Of a stretch of 64,000 nucleotides of DNA, positions 46,295 through 56,230 are shown piece after piece (within the stretch, counting starts at the first letter, position 1; each line of letters opens with the position of its first letter). The stretch comes from Macrolepiota albuminosa (Eukaryota; Basidiomycota; Agaricomycetes; Agaricales; Agaricaceae). Both the position numbers and the translations under genes were made by a program. The stretch is taken from contig JAMWFC010000125.1 of the NCBI GenBank assembly GCA_027475525.1, positions 577,723 through 641,722 on the forward strand. Reading direction: 5' to 3'. The notes under the pieces are model-generated. The model searched no databases and had not been told where the DNA came from. It saw only the letters and a program-made list of their open reading frames with translations.

Positions 46295-47978
46295 TCAATG
46301 ATGGTGGACTGGTCGAATAACCTTAGTGCGGCTGCTACTCCTTTTTGCTGGTGTAGACATATCAATGTATCGAGCTGCATCTTCCTGTAACATTTGTGCT
46401 TGAGACTTGCAGGGTCGCTTGGAATTTGTTGACAATTGGTTAGGCAATGCCTTGTGCTTCTTTTGGTTTTGTAATGCCGGCCTTCCCTCACCTTCAAATT
46501 GGTCATTGTCCTCATCTTGAAGAATGTTGAGCACCCTTCTTGACACTCTATATCTAGGGGAACCATCACTAGGGCCATTAATTGGAGGGTCTGGATGGCT
46601 CCATCCTCTTTGTTGTAAGAGGTGGATGGTAGTGGCATCTACCACTGCTGTATCATCACCACATTTGTCATGAACGGATTCGTTGAGAGCAGACTTGTCA
46701 TGAGCAGAAACTAATATATTTGGTTGGGATTTGTTGTGAACCGTGAATCTGTTGTGGCACTGAGGCTAGGGAGTGTGGGGTGAGCGCAAGACAGGGGGTT
46801 CCTTCTGTAAGTCAGGCAGTGGTGTGTGTGGTATGCTAGGTAACAGGGGAAGTGTAGGCCTCAGTTGCCACTCCAAGTTGGCTACAGATCCAGTGACTAA
46901 AGCAGATCCGCCATCAGCAGCTCCATCATTAGCGATGGTCCTACTGTTGCCATCAACTACCGCTGATGGTGTTAGCCTCTGTTTCTGATTTTTCTCTCCA
47001 TTTTTGTATGTAGCCTTACGTGCTGCTGCTGCTGCTGCATTTTTTTCATAATCAGCTCGGGTGCCGTACTTGGCAGCTACTGGCTGCTTGTGACAGTTGA
47101 GATAAACCATGCAGCAGAAGGTGTCACTGGATCCATACTGTCCTTGACGGTCTCTCCAGAAGTTCAGCAGATGCAATAGCTCAGGCCGACCAAGATTATG
47201 GGGATCTTGGAATATCAGACCCTCTAAAAGATACCTTGAATGTATGAATTGCTGATCATTGGTTCTCACTGTCTAATATATTTGGTCCTGGATCTGCTGG
47301 TAATATTGGGAATCCATCCCTATCCAGATCAAGGATGAGATCATGGCGTGTAAGAATAGGAGGAGTCAAATCATGGGATGATTGCATGTTGGACGGCATG
47401 TCTCTACCAAGAAGAGCAGACATGTAATCCATCATCTTCTTGTTGAGGTCACTAACAAGGTCAGGAAAGGAGTCTTGAAAGGTAGGTTAGTTAGCATGAG
47501 TCAAGTATGACATATTGTCATGACTATAATTGGTGTCAAAATTGTTTAAAGAATGATGGCACCACATACATTCTAATAGTCATGCCTTCATCTGCATACC
47601 AACCAACAACAGTCCAACTCAACATGCCCATCTCTCTAAATTGAAGCACATCTGCATCGTCCATATGCTTCAAACCATGCTTTTGGGCCTTCCTGGAGAG
47701 ACAACAATTAGAAAGTGGAATCAAGCAGATAGATGTACAACAAATAGAGGACAAATGGGGAATGGAAGGAGTACCAACTTGCACTGAATTTCTGGTGGAT
47801 TTCCTTTTTCGCTCCATTCTGCTGCCATCTTCTGTAAACAACTTTCCTTCTGCGGTGTGAGTTGATGCATAACATTTTTGACAGCCACATTATATTGTGC
47901 AAATGCATCCAATCCCAAGGCATTGTGATCCTTACTCCTCAATAAGTTCTGGATCTCCTCGTTTATCTCTTTTGCCAT
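46295..47978 (-). pseudogene. Decayed multi-exon gene, repeated basidiomycete family
   Basis: On the minus strand exon 1 (47978-47785) starts MAKEINEEIQNLLRSKD. An intron of about 92 nt (47784-47693) precedes an exon with QKHGLKHMDDADVLQF and MGMLSWTVVGWYAD. A later exon reads PTFQDSFPDLVSDLNKKMMD and DLILDLDRDGFPILPADP (47300-47500), and the last (47269-46295) has PELLHLLNFWRDRQGQYGSS and a Ser/Lys-rich tail. One in-frame UAG near 46766 (CCC-UAG-CCT) and frame problems at exon joints show decay. The layout resembles an unnamed family repeated in many agaric genomes; its function is unknown. Convergent with the gene at 44133. Confidence 0.45.
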
Positions 47979-48126
47979 TGTCTGCCGGACACCATCTCAT
48001 AGTGAAGTTTTCAGGAGCATCTTTAGATCTTTATGCTGGTAATAAGAGCACCAGCAATTCTTGATATACTAGACAAACTTCTATTCAAGCAAGTGATGTC
48101 TAGTTCTTTGCAATGAGTTGCTGTAC

Positions 48127-48300
48127 TGTAACGGAGTCATCCGTGTTCTTAGCGTCAACGACGCTATAATCATTTAGTAGAGTATTATGTAAAGACAACA
48201 TCTTGTTTTCACTCTAAGTACTAGTCAATCCGATACTGCGGTCTGATTTAGCACTTGTGTGATACACACAAGATAGTTCTAACCCGTAACTCCGGTTACA
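48127..48300 (+). repeat. 5' LTR of chromovirus E
   Basis: 174 bp from TGTAACGGAGTCATCC to ACTCCGGTTACA. The ends form an inverted repeat (TGTAAC.GGAGT / ACTCCGGTTACA). It is followed by seven T residues, as after the family A LTR, then a leader and the Gag ORF. The partner LTR is beyond the window. Confidence 0.7.
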
Positions 48301-48411
48301 TTTTTTTAAATCTTCTGCTATCGGCTTTAGACTCTAGGCTTGTTACCAACTAGGCAACTATCATCAAAGCCTCTCAATTCTCTGTTGGCATCACGTTGAA
48401 AACGTGCTTCC

Positions 48412-49867
48412 ATGACTGGCTCTCTTGATCTGGATCCTCCGTTCTCAGCTGCAGATGCAGGTGACTTACCTGTGCTTCAAGCTGTGAAGACGCAATCGGC
48501 GTCAGCATACCAACCCCCACCAAAGCGGGACAAAAAGACCCCTCGCAATGTCAGTGCGAGCTTTGGAATGCCTGGTGGGCTATCCGTATCACGGATGATG
48601 TCCATTGTACGACCTGGTGGAAAACCAGGAGAGAGATCCGCGGTTTCAGGAGTGTCGCTGCCAGCGAGCCAAATGCCTTCACTAATGTATCCGGTATTGC
48701 CCAAGAGCTCTTCAGCTCCCTCTGAAGATCAACCGGACGTTACCCAGTACTCGGAAATGGTACAAGGCAGTGCGTTTGCACATAGCACCCTATTCTGGAC
48801 TGCACCTATGGAACGGCATTTGGAATATGTGGCCAATGCTGCCACTGAACCGGGACCATTGTCGTTGATGACACAAGGACAGAAGCAAGGACCAGCAATA
48901 GTGGTCAGTAGGGAGGATGACAATGTTGTAGGGTTGGAAAAGGCGTCGCCAGCGCCTGGAATTCCAGAGTTGCACAGACAGGCCAGCAAACAGCCGCAAG
49001 TGAGGCATGACGGCCTCAGGAGAGTTATGGACTTAGAGTCCAAGTTGGAGTCCTCAGATGATGAGGAAAGCAAAAGGTCGCATTCGACCTTGTCTATCCA
49101 GTTACAGCTGGTGTTGGACCAATATCCGTCGGTCGCAAAGGAATCAACGCGAAAGCGTCTTCAGCTTTACGTAGTGAAGCACTTACAGTTGCTGGCTGCT
49201 AGAAGCCACGATGTACCCCGTGCAGATTCGAATAAATATATCGAATTGTTTGTGCGCATCTTCAAACTCGAAGTGGTCAAATACCTTAAGCGCAAAGCAG
49301 CGTGAGGGTCAGCAGTCTCAACGGCTACTCCAGCTGACTCAGTAGAATGTGAGATGAGTGTGCGCAGACGAGCGCCATTAATCGCGGACGCGATGGAATT
49401 GCTCAATGCGCCTCGTCAGGCTAATGAGTCTCAGCAAGACTATGTTCGGCGTCAGAACGCCGCAAACCATCAATGCATTGTTAGCGGAGTGCCTCAGCAG
49501 GCATTGTCTGAGGTGGAGACTGTAACGACGACTCCGGCAGAGCCAGAGACACTACTTGTAGTGCAGGAGGTTAAAACACCTTGTAAGCAAGTTACAATCA
49601 AGAAAGAGGTGGACGAAGTCCACATTCTTGAGGAGCAAACGTGACCACGACGCGTAGTGCGACGCGTCCACCTAGTGAACAACTGGAATGAACGTGTCAA
49701 TTACCAGAGAATACGCAACCAGGACTTGTGCGATCATAGTGAGTCATTAATTGATGACCAAGGGGTAGTCTTTGAAGAGCACGAGGGTGTAACGCCTGTC
49801 GATGAGATGCGGCGACAATTCGCGGCTCGAACTGCTGAACCGGACAGAAATCCGGGTGGTAGTGATA
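48412..49867 (+). pseudogene. Gag N-terminal half, chromovirus E
   Basis: Open from MTGSLDLDPPFSAADAG to a UGA at 49303. The same frame continues to a second UGA at 49642 and then to the insertion point, including VNYQRIRNQDLCDHSES and SLIDDQGVVFEE, which align with family A. The first UGA falls where family A has an Arg codon (RKAT-R-QSG), so it is probably a decayed CGA; the second, after ACG, is likely the same. Pro/Ser-rich N-terminus, helical middle. The 297-codon first ORF could still make a truncated Gag. Confidence 0.7.
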
Positions 49868-50103
49868 TGTAATGAAGTTACAGAGATTGTGAGAGCTTAG
49901 GTTCACACTGCACAGAATCAGACCAGTCCGGTCTATTGACTATGTAGTATCAACACAAAAATAAGCTGCTTTGTAAGCAGCTGGTAAACTAATTTATATA
50001 ATAATGTAAATTAATATTATATTATAATAAATATAATATAATAGTATCTACTGTAAGGTAAGTAAAGCTATGTGGACAACGCCACATAGCGGACTACGCT
50101 ACA
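49868..50103 (-). repeat. 3' LTR of chromovirus A copy 3
   Basis: 236 bp from TGTAATGAAGTTACAG to GACTACGCTACA. It differs from the 5' LTR (61288-61523) only at position 6 (T instead of C). The next 77 bp (50105-50181) repeat its internal end exactly and are taken as an assembly duplication. Interior sequence starts after 50181. Confidence 0.93.
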
Positions 50104-50181
50104 CTAAATATAATATAATAGTATCTACTGTAAGGTAAGTAAAGCTATGTGGACAACGCCACATAGCGGACTACGCTACAC
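50028..50181. repeat. Exact 77-bp tandem duplication 3 (probable assembly artefact)
   Basis: Period 77 at the inner end of the 3' LTR of chromovirus A copy 3. Confidence 0.85.
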
Positions 50182-50225
50182 ACACCCCAATCAGACCGAG
50201 CTACGGTCTTGAGATAATACGACGG

Positions 50226-53200
50226 TCATGCCGTTGGTAAGTCAGGGACAGGGGCAATGGGAGAGCCCCCAGGCTCCCGGAATGGATCGGCAGTTGCGTC
50301 GTCCATGTCGTAGTCGAGGAGTTCATCCTCGGGTGCAGGCGCGTAAGAAGTACCCGAAGGCCCTGCTACTGGCAGGGAATCGTCATAGTCCCGGAGGGGG
50401 GACAGTGTGAGATTGGGGTCAACGGTCGACCCCGGGACAGATGGTTGGGGATCAGGCAGATCCCCGGTGTCGGACGGGTACTGGCGCGTCCAGATTTCGC
50501 GGGCATGAATGTCTTGCCCGATAGAGAGGTACATCCCCTTGGCGAGCGCGTCGTCGTATGCACGACGGCTGTCCTGCTGCTGGAGCATCAGGCGTTGGCG
50601 GTCGCCAATGGTGGCCTCGCGCCACCCATCCCACTGCGGGATGGACTGGGGTGTACCGTAGTGGTCGAGGCGTTGTAGCCTCTCGTCGTCGATAGCAGCT
50701 GCCTCGTTGTAGAGCCGGCTGTCGCTGAAGAATAGATGGGCCAAGTAGGTGACCCCATAAGTGTATGCGTGGTCAGCCCAGCTGACCGGAATTTGATTGT
50801 GAAGAAGGACGCGTAACACGTCCAAAGTGGTGAATACGGAAGCTGACGCTTCCGGGATGTCCACAGCCCAAACCTCGAAGGTAGGGTCGTCGGCGTGGAG
50901 AGGCTCGAAGGCTTGCCCCGTGGCCGCCTCGTACTCAGCCACGGCCTCTTTGTAGAGGCCTGGCCTGGCGAAGACGTAGGCCAGGTACTTGTATACCGTG
51001 GCCTTGGAGGGGCGGCTGGCGCTGAGGGCGCGTACAAGCGCAAACCCAAAGAGGCTGCGCCAATGAATGCGCATGGCTCGGTCCATGGCCAGACCGGTCC
51101 ACACGTTGGACGTCCCAGGGCGTCCATAGAGGAGGGCATATGAGCCCAGGTAGTCCAAAGCAAATGGTTGCTTTGGATCAGGGGGGTTAAGGCCGATGAA
51201 GGCGATTTTCCCTCCCTCTTTGCGGCGATAGAGCCGCGATGGCACAATCATTCGCAGGACGTTCTCCCGCTCCTCTGGACTCGCAAAGGGTACCGCGATA
51301 GTCCTATACTCGACCTCGTCGAGTAAATGAGACATAGCTCTGTCTCGGGCCGTAGGGTGGCAGTTGAGCGCCACCCGCTTGAATTCGTTGAGCAAGAGGT
51401 AGCCCAACTGACGCTGACGAAGCAGCGTAAACTGGTTGTTAACCAGTGCGTGAAGTCTGCGGACTTCTCGAGGACTGCAGGGAAACCCGCGAGGTGCAAC
51501 TTGGTACACTTTACTGTTGTGGGGCGTCGCGGCGGCGTTGCCCTGTTTATCGTCCTCGAAGGACCTGGCTGCGCGGGCTTCTTGCCCGACGAAGATGGTA
51601 TTGGTCATTGGCGACCAATAGAATTGGGGAGCCAACCCTGCGCCAAAGAATGAGTTCTGGCGCTCAATAGTGTGATCACGGTAGATCACCACCAATAGAA
51701 TTGGGGAGCCAACCCTGCGCCAAAGAATGAGTTCTGGCGCTCAATAGTGTGATCACGGTAGATCACCACACCGAGCGCATCAGGGATGCGCCCGGTTTCG
51801 TCCTCAAGGAGGGCGGCTCCTTGTTTGGCGCTGTTCTGTGCCCGACGCTCCATCTTGGCTCGTCGATTGCTGTTGCGCCGTTCGCGTGCCATACGCTGTG
51901 CCGCTGTCTCGTGCGGCACTGGGGATTCCATACGAGCCTCTTCAGGCTCCTCATACCAATCGTCGTCGGAGGGAGGGGAAGGCAGCCTCTCCGGCTCCGA
52001 CTTCTCAGATCGTGGGTCCATTGCCCACACACACCGCGGGAGTCGGGCTGGCAGGCCCTCTACCAGTATAGTGGGTAAAAAGGGGATGTTAGCCCCTGGG
52101 GCCCCTTTCGGGGCATCCTCAGGGAAGTGCACGTTGACGTAGGCGCGCCCTTCCGGTTGCTTACCCCGACGATCCTTTCGGGGTTGTGAGGCCTTGGCCT
52201 CAATGGGGCGTGTGCTCACGCCCCTGGAACTCTGCTCCCCAGAGTACGTGGTGGATACCACGGATACTGGTCGTGAAGACGCGACCTCAGACGCACCGCT
52301 GGCGAGGCGCTGGATAAGCCGGGGGGCGGCTGGAGCAGGAACATCTTCATAGGGAAGGATGTCCCATCTTAGACCGGCCTCCCGGCCGGGGGCAGCAACG
52401 CTCGACTTAATCGAGCGGGAGGGCACGTCCTCCACTCCTTGCCGACGCGCCCTTTTGCTGGAGTCGGTGTCCCGACTCGGGGGTGTAATCTGCCGCTTAC
52501 GAGCGGCCGAAATGGCAAGGAGATCAGTTTTGCGCTGAGCGCGCATATGATCCATGTCGTCCATCATCCGGCAGATGAGGACGACTGCCTCCGCATCGCG
52601 GAGGAATGACGACTCTGCGGGTACATCGTACCCGTTATCTCCCAGACGTTGGAGAAGGGTAGCCAGGACTAAGTCCTGGCTGTGAGTGGGCTCGACAGCC
52701 CATGCTTTTCCTTTGTCGCCAGACGTTGGAGAAGGGTAGCCAGGACTAAGTCCTGGCTGTGAGTGGGCTCGACAGCCCATGCTTTTCCTTTGTCGTGTCG
52801 AGGACGCGACTCTTCTTCTGAGCTGGGCTCGGATGGGTGCGGCATTTCCAGCCGCTGTAGCAAGGAGAGCTTGGCCAAGCTCTCCGTCGGCGCATCAGCC
52901 GATGAACTGATGCTCCGTTCTGTATTGAGAGTTTCTGTACTCTCACTGGCCGCGGTGGCCTGCACGAGGGATGCTTTGCGTCCCTCTAGATTGTCAATTG
53001 GTGCTGTGGTCGACAGAGAAATCGACCGGCCTCCCTTGGCTTGCGACTCATGCGAGTCGCTGTACTGGGGCATTGCGCCCCAAGCCCCCATCCAAGCCAG
53101 GGGGTACGGCATCATTACGGGCACACCACCCATCCCAGGGTAGTGCGCCGGGGCGGTAAACTGGGGAAAAGGATGTGTCCCCAGTTGCCCTGTTGCCGGT

Positions 53201-53619
53201 ACAGGGGCAAGCTGCCTCCATGCCGACGCTGCTTGGGGGCTGACTAGCTCCCCGTAGGCCTGTTGCTGGAATTGGCCCTCGGTGTGATGTGGCGCATAAG
53301 CGCCCGGTGCTGGTTGTTGGGGCTGATAGCCGCCCACAGGTGCGTTCTGGGGCATGAAGTTGCCCTGCATGGTTTGAAGTGGCGGATAGCCACTGATCAC
53401 CGGCTGCTGTGGCAGGTAGCCCGCCGCTGGTGGTTGCTGCTGCTGTGGGAAGCCCACAGCTGGTTGCGATTGTCCCCACTGGGGCGCATTTTGGGTCAGC
53501 GGGGGAGCCATCTGCCCCCCCCCTTCAGCCGACGGTAAGACCGACGGCGCACTCTCAAACTGCTGCTGCTGTAGCTGCTGCTGCTGCTGCTCACTCAAGT
53601 CCACGGGCATGCTGTCCAT
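50226..53619 (-). CDS. Third ORF of the chromovirus, unknown function
   Basis: Between the pol stop (53722) and the 3' LTR. As assembled it is three overlapping ORFs (53619-52669, 52780-51686, 51695-50226), each broken at an exact 77-bp duplication (52642 and 51614). Without the two repeats the span is 3,240 nt, a multiple of three, i.e. about 1,079 codons. It starts MDSMPVDLSEQQQQ. The first 180 residues are Gln/Pro/Gly/Ala-rich with Tyr repeats (QPQQPAPGAYAP); the middle is charged and Ser/Pro-rich. The last 480 residues look globular and helical (e.g. DRAMRIHWRSLFGFALVRAL, YLAHLFFSDSRLYNEA) with an acidic tail. I see no signal peptide, membrane segment or viral envelope motif despite the env-like position. 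No family recognised. Confidence 0.7.
51614..51769. repeat. Exact 77-bp tandem duplication 4 (probable assembly artefact)
   Basis: Period 77 inside the third ORF; splits its C-terminal half from its middle. Confidence 0.85.
52642..52795. repeat. Exact 77-bp tandem duplication 5 (probable assembly artefact)
   Basis: Period 77 inside the third ORF; splits its N-terminal part from its middle. Confidence 0.85.
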
Positions 53620-53721
53620 GGTTGGGGAAAAAAGCGAAAAAGAAATTTCGCCTTTTAAGACGTGTTTCAGCCACAGCTGCTGACTAACTCAGCCAAGCCG
53701 CGATCGGCACTGCCGATCAAA

Positions 53722-56073
53722 TTAAGCGCTGGCACGCTTACTTAATTGATGTGGGCGCTTAACGCCCTTCAACTCCAAATAACGGTCAAGTGCCGCTAGC
53801 TTGGAGCAATGGGAGTGTGGCTCCCATGTTGTGTCCCCCAGGGACCATCGTACTTCAAACTCGAGCGTGTTACGCTCAGTCCACCGGTGCCCAATTATGC
53901 ACTCGACGAACCATTCGTCATCGTCTCGAGCCCCAAAATCATAGGGGCCCGGGGTTGCCCTGTTAGGGAACAGCGCATCGTCAGACGCGCTGTAAGGTCG
54001 CAACAGCGACACATGAAACTTAGGAACGATGCGTCGTTCCTGTAATGCCAGAGGCAGCTCCAACACGTAGTTGGAGGTACTTGGCTCTGCGTCTAGGACG
54101 CGGTATGGGCCTACCCATTTCGGGCAGAGTTTACTCGCCCGTCCCTTTGGGAGTTTCAGATTACGCGTTGATAGGTAGACCAACGCTCCTACTGCTATTG
54201 GCAGGTCCGCTCGTCTACGGTGATTGGCGTTTTTCGCCTGGAAGACTTGCGCCTCTATGATGGCGTCATGCGCTGCCGCGATGTTCTCCAGGGCCTGCCT
54301 GGCGAACTCGACCACTCCACGGTGAGCCACCGTATCAGCACGAACTTCGTGCAGCATGGAGGGCAAGTACCCTCCGTTGAGTTCAAAGGGCGCAAACCCT
54401 GTGGTATCCAAGACACTGGCGTTAATCGCGAACTCGGTGAGTGGACACCAGTCCACCCAGTCCCGTTGGTCAGGGCGAACAACCGCCCTCAAAATCTGAC
54501 CTATACTGCGGTTAGCCCGCTCTGTCTGCCCATCCGTTTGAGGATGGAAGGACGTCGACATGAGGAGTCGCGCTCCTAGCAGTTTGTGGAGTTCTTTCCA
54601 CCATTGAGACGTGAACTTCGAGTCACGATCGCTTACAATGGTGCTAGGCAGCCCATGCAGCCTAACGATCTCCCTCAGGTAGATCCACGACAGCTCCTTA
54701 GCCGTCAGCGTAGTTCGCACCGGTATGAGGTGCACCATGCTCGTCATGCAGCATATGACTACCCAGAGGTAATCGAACCCTCTGGACTCGGGAAAGGGAC
54801 CTACGAAGTCCATTCCGATTGAGTCCCAGGGTTTCACCGGCACAGGTAGCTGGTGTAGCTTCCCGGGAGGGGATCCAGGGGGCAACTTTGCCCTCTGACA
54901 CGCTGCGCATGACGCGCAAAACTTAGTCACTTCTTGGGCCATACGTGGCCACCAATACCATCTCTGGATGTAGCCCAACGTCCGGGCGGCACCAAAGTGC
55001 CCCACCAGGGCATGGGCCTGATCCAAGACCCGCGTAACAAGGGTACGCGTACGGGGGAGGCATACCACCGCCACCCCTTGACGGTTCTCTGTCGTGATGA
55101 GTCCACCAGGCTCATGCCTGAACTGAGGATGGTCGTCAGGATTGGCGATTATCTCGGCAAAGAGAGGATCATCGCCATAGTCCTGCACCACCTCCTGCCG
55201 GAAGTCGTCATTGACCAGGCTAGGAGGCTGGGATGAAGGCAATTCGCCTTCGAGCATCTCCGCAAGCGTAACGGGTACATCGTGGTGCTCGTGCTCCCTA
55301 GTGGACGCTGGATCCACGGCTTCATGCTCCTTGAGCAACTGGGCGGCTACGTCCCGTTCTTCACGCTGCTCTCTGAGGCGAGTGCTTCGCCTCCGTTCAT
55401 CATCACGCATAGCGCATACTTCCAGGACATGCTCCCTGAGCTCCTGGTATCGGTGGAGAGGTAAATCCTCTCCATCAGGGTCTATGCGGCAGTCTGCCTG
55501 CACATACTCATGAGGCTCGTGAGCCTCCCCGACTACATCACTCTCAAAGTAGCGCGACAAGCAGTCTGCCACTTTGTTGAGTTCACCTTTAACATAGGTG
55601 ATGTCGAACTGGTATCTCGACATGTAGTCTATCCACCGTCGCTGGCGTGGCGACAAGTTCACCTGAGTTTTAAAGAACTCAAGGGCCTTGTGGTCCGTTA
55701 TGATGTGGATGGGGTATCCCATCAGCTTATCCTCCCACTTGAGGAGGGCCTTGAGTATGGCAAGAGTCTCCAGCTCGTGCACTGCATAGTTTTGCTGGGC
55801 CGTCGTAAACTTCTTTGACATGAACCCTGCTGGGCGGCACGTCTGCCAGCTGCTTCCCTGGCCGTACATGGCGCCGACGCCTGTCTTGGACGCATCGCAA
55901 ATGAGCCATATTGGCTCGTCCCGCCTAGGGTCGATTGGTTGAATCACCGGAGTCTTCGTACAGATCCGTTTGACCATCTCGAAGCACCGCTGGTGCAACG
56001 GCCTCCAATTGAACGGTGATCCGTTCTGCGTCATGGCCATAAGTGGCCCAGTATAGGCTGTGACATCGGGCAA
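53722..56073 (-). CDS. Pol C-terminal part: RNase H, integrase, chromodomain
   Basis: 783-codon open stretch. RNase H: IWLICDASKTGVGAMYGQG (about residue 55) and HIITDHKALEFF (about 120). The integrase zinc domain is H-x-H then CASCAACQRAK (about 365-410). Its catalytic core has D in GMDFVGPFPES, D in VSDRDSKF and E in DGQTERANRS. A GPY-type segment (KWVGPYRVL) follows, and a C-terminal chromodomain (EWFVECIIGHRW...TWEPHSHC, about 720-770). The integrase inserts cDNA, and the chromodomain binds histone marks. The ORF is continuous with the RT ORF once the 77-bp repeat at 56077-56230 is allowed for; the true start lies upstream. All core catalytic residues are present. Confidence 0.93.
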   Translation of the reverse strand: MPDVTAYTGPLMAMTQNGSPFNWRPLHQRCFEMVKRICTKTPVIQPIDPRRDEPIWLICDASKTGVGAMYGQGSSWQTCRPAGFMSKKFTTAQQNYAVHELETLAILKALLKWEDKLMGYPIHIITDHKALEFFKTQVNLSPRQRRWIDYMSRYQFDITYVKGELNKVADCLSRYFESDVVGEAHEPHEYVQADCRIDPDGEDLPLHRYQELREHVLEVCAMRDDERRRSTRLREQREERDVAAQLLKEHEAVDPASTREHEHHDVPVTLAEMLEGELPSSQPPSLVNDDFRQEVVQDYGDDPLFAEIIANPDDHPQFRHEPGGLITTENRQGVAVVCLPRTRTLVTRVLDQAHALVGHFGAARTLGYIQRWYWWPRMAQEVTKFCASCAACQRAKLPPGSPPGKLHQLPVPVKPWDSIGMDFVGPFPESRGFDYLWVVICCMTSMVHLIPVRTTLTAKELSWIYLREIVRLHGLPSTIVSDRDSKFTSQWWKELHKLLGARLLMSTSFHPQTDGQTERANRSIGQILRAVVRPDQRDWVDWCPLTEFAINASVLDTTGFAPFELNGGYLPSMLHEVRADTVAHRGVVEFARQALENIAAAHDAIIEAQVFQAKNANHRRRADLPIAVGALVYLSTRNLKLPKGRASKLCPKWVGPYRVLDAEPSTSNYVLELPLALQERRIVPKFHVSLLRPYSASDDALFPNRATPGPYDFGARDDDEWFVECIIGHRWTERNTLEFEVRWSLGDTTWEPHSHCSKLAALDRYLELKGVKRPHQLSKRASA

Positions 56074-56076
56074 GAA

Positions 56077-56230
56077 GCTCGATATGTAGTTGACAAGGCC
56101 AACGAATCGTTGGATGTCATTGTAATTTCGGGGCGTGCGCCACTCCCGAATACGCTCGATATGTAGTTGACAAGGCCAACGAATCGTTGGATGTCATTGT
56201 AATTTCGGGGCGTGCGCCACTCCCGAATAC
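56077..56230. repeat. Exact 77-bp tandem duplication 6 (probable assembly artefact)
   Basis: Period 77 between RT and RNase H of pol; makes one ORF look like two. Confidence 0.85.

Noticed and set aside
50226..53619. Third ORF as a viral envelope gene
   Set aside because: Position fits, but I see no signal peptide, membrane-spanning segment or fusion-type motif; Gln/Pro-rich N-terminus argues against it.
56077..56230. Pol split into two ORFs as programmed frameshifting
   Set aside because: The break coincides exactly with a perfect 77-bp duplication of the kind seen at eight other sites.
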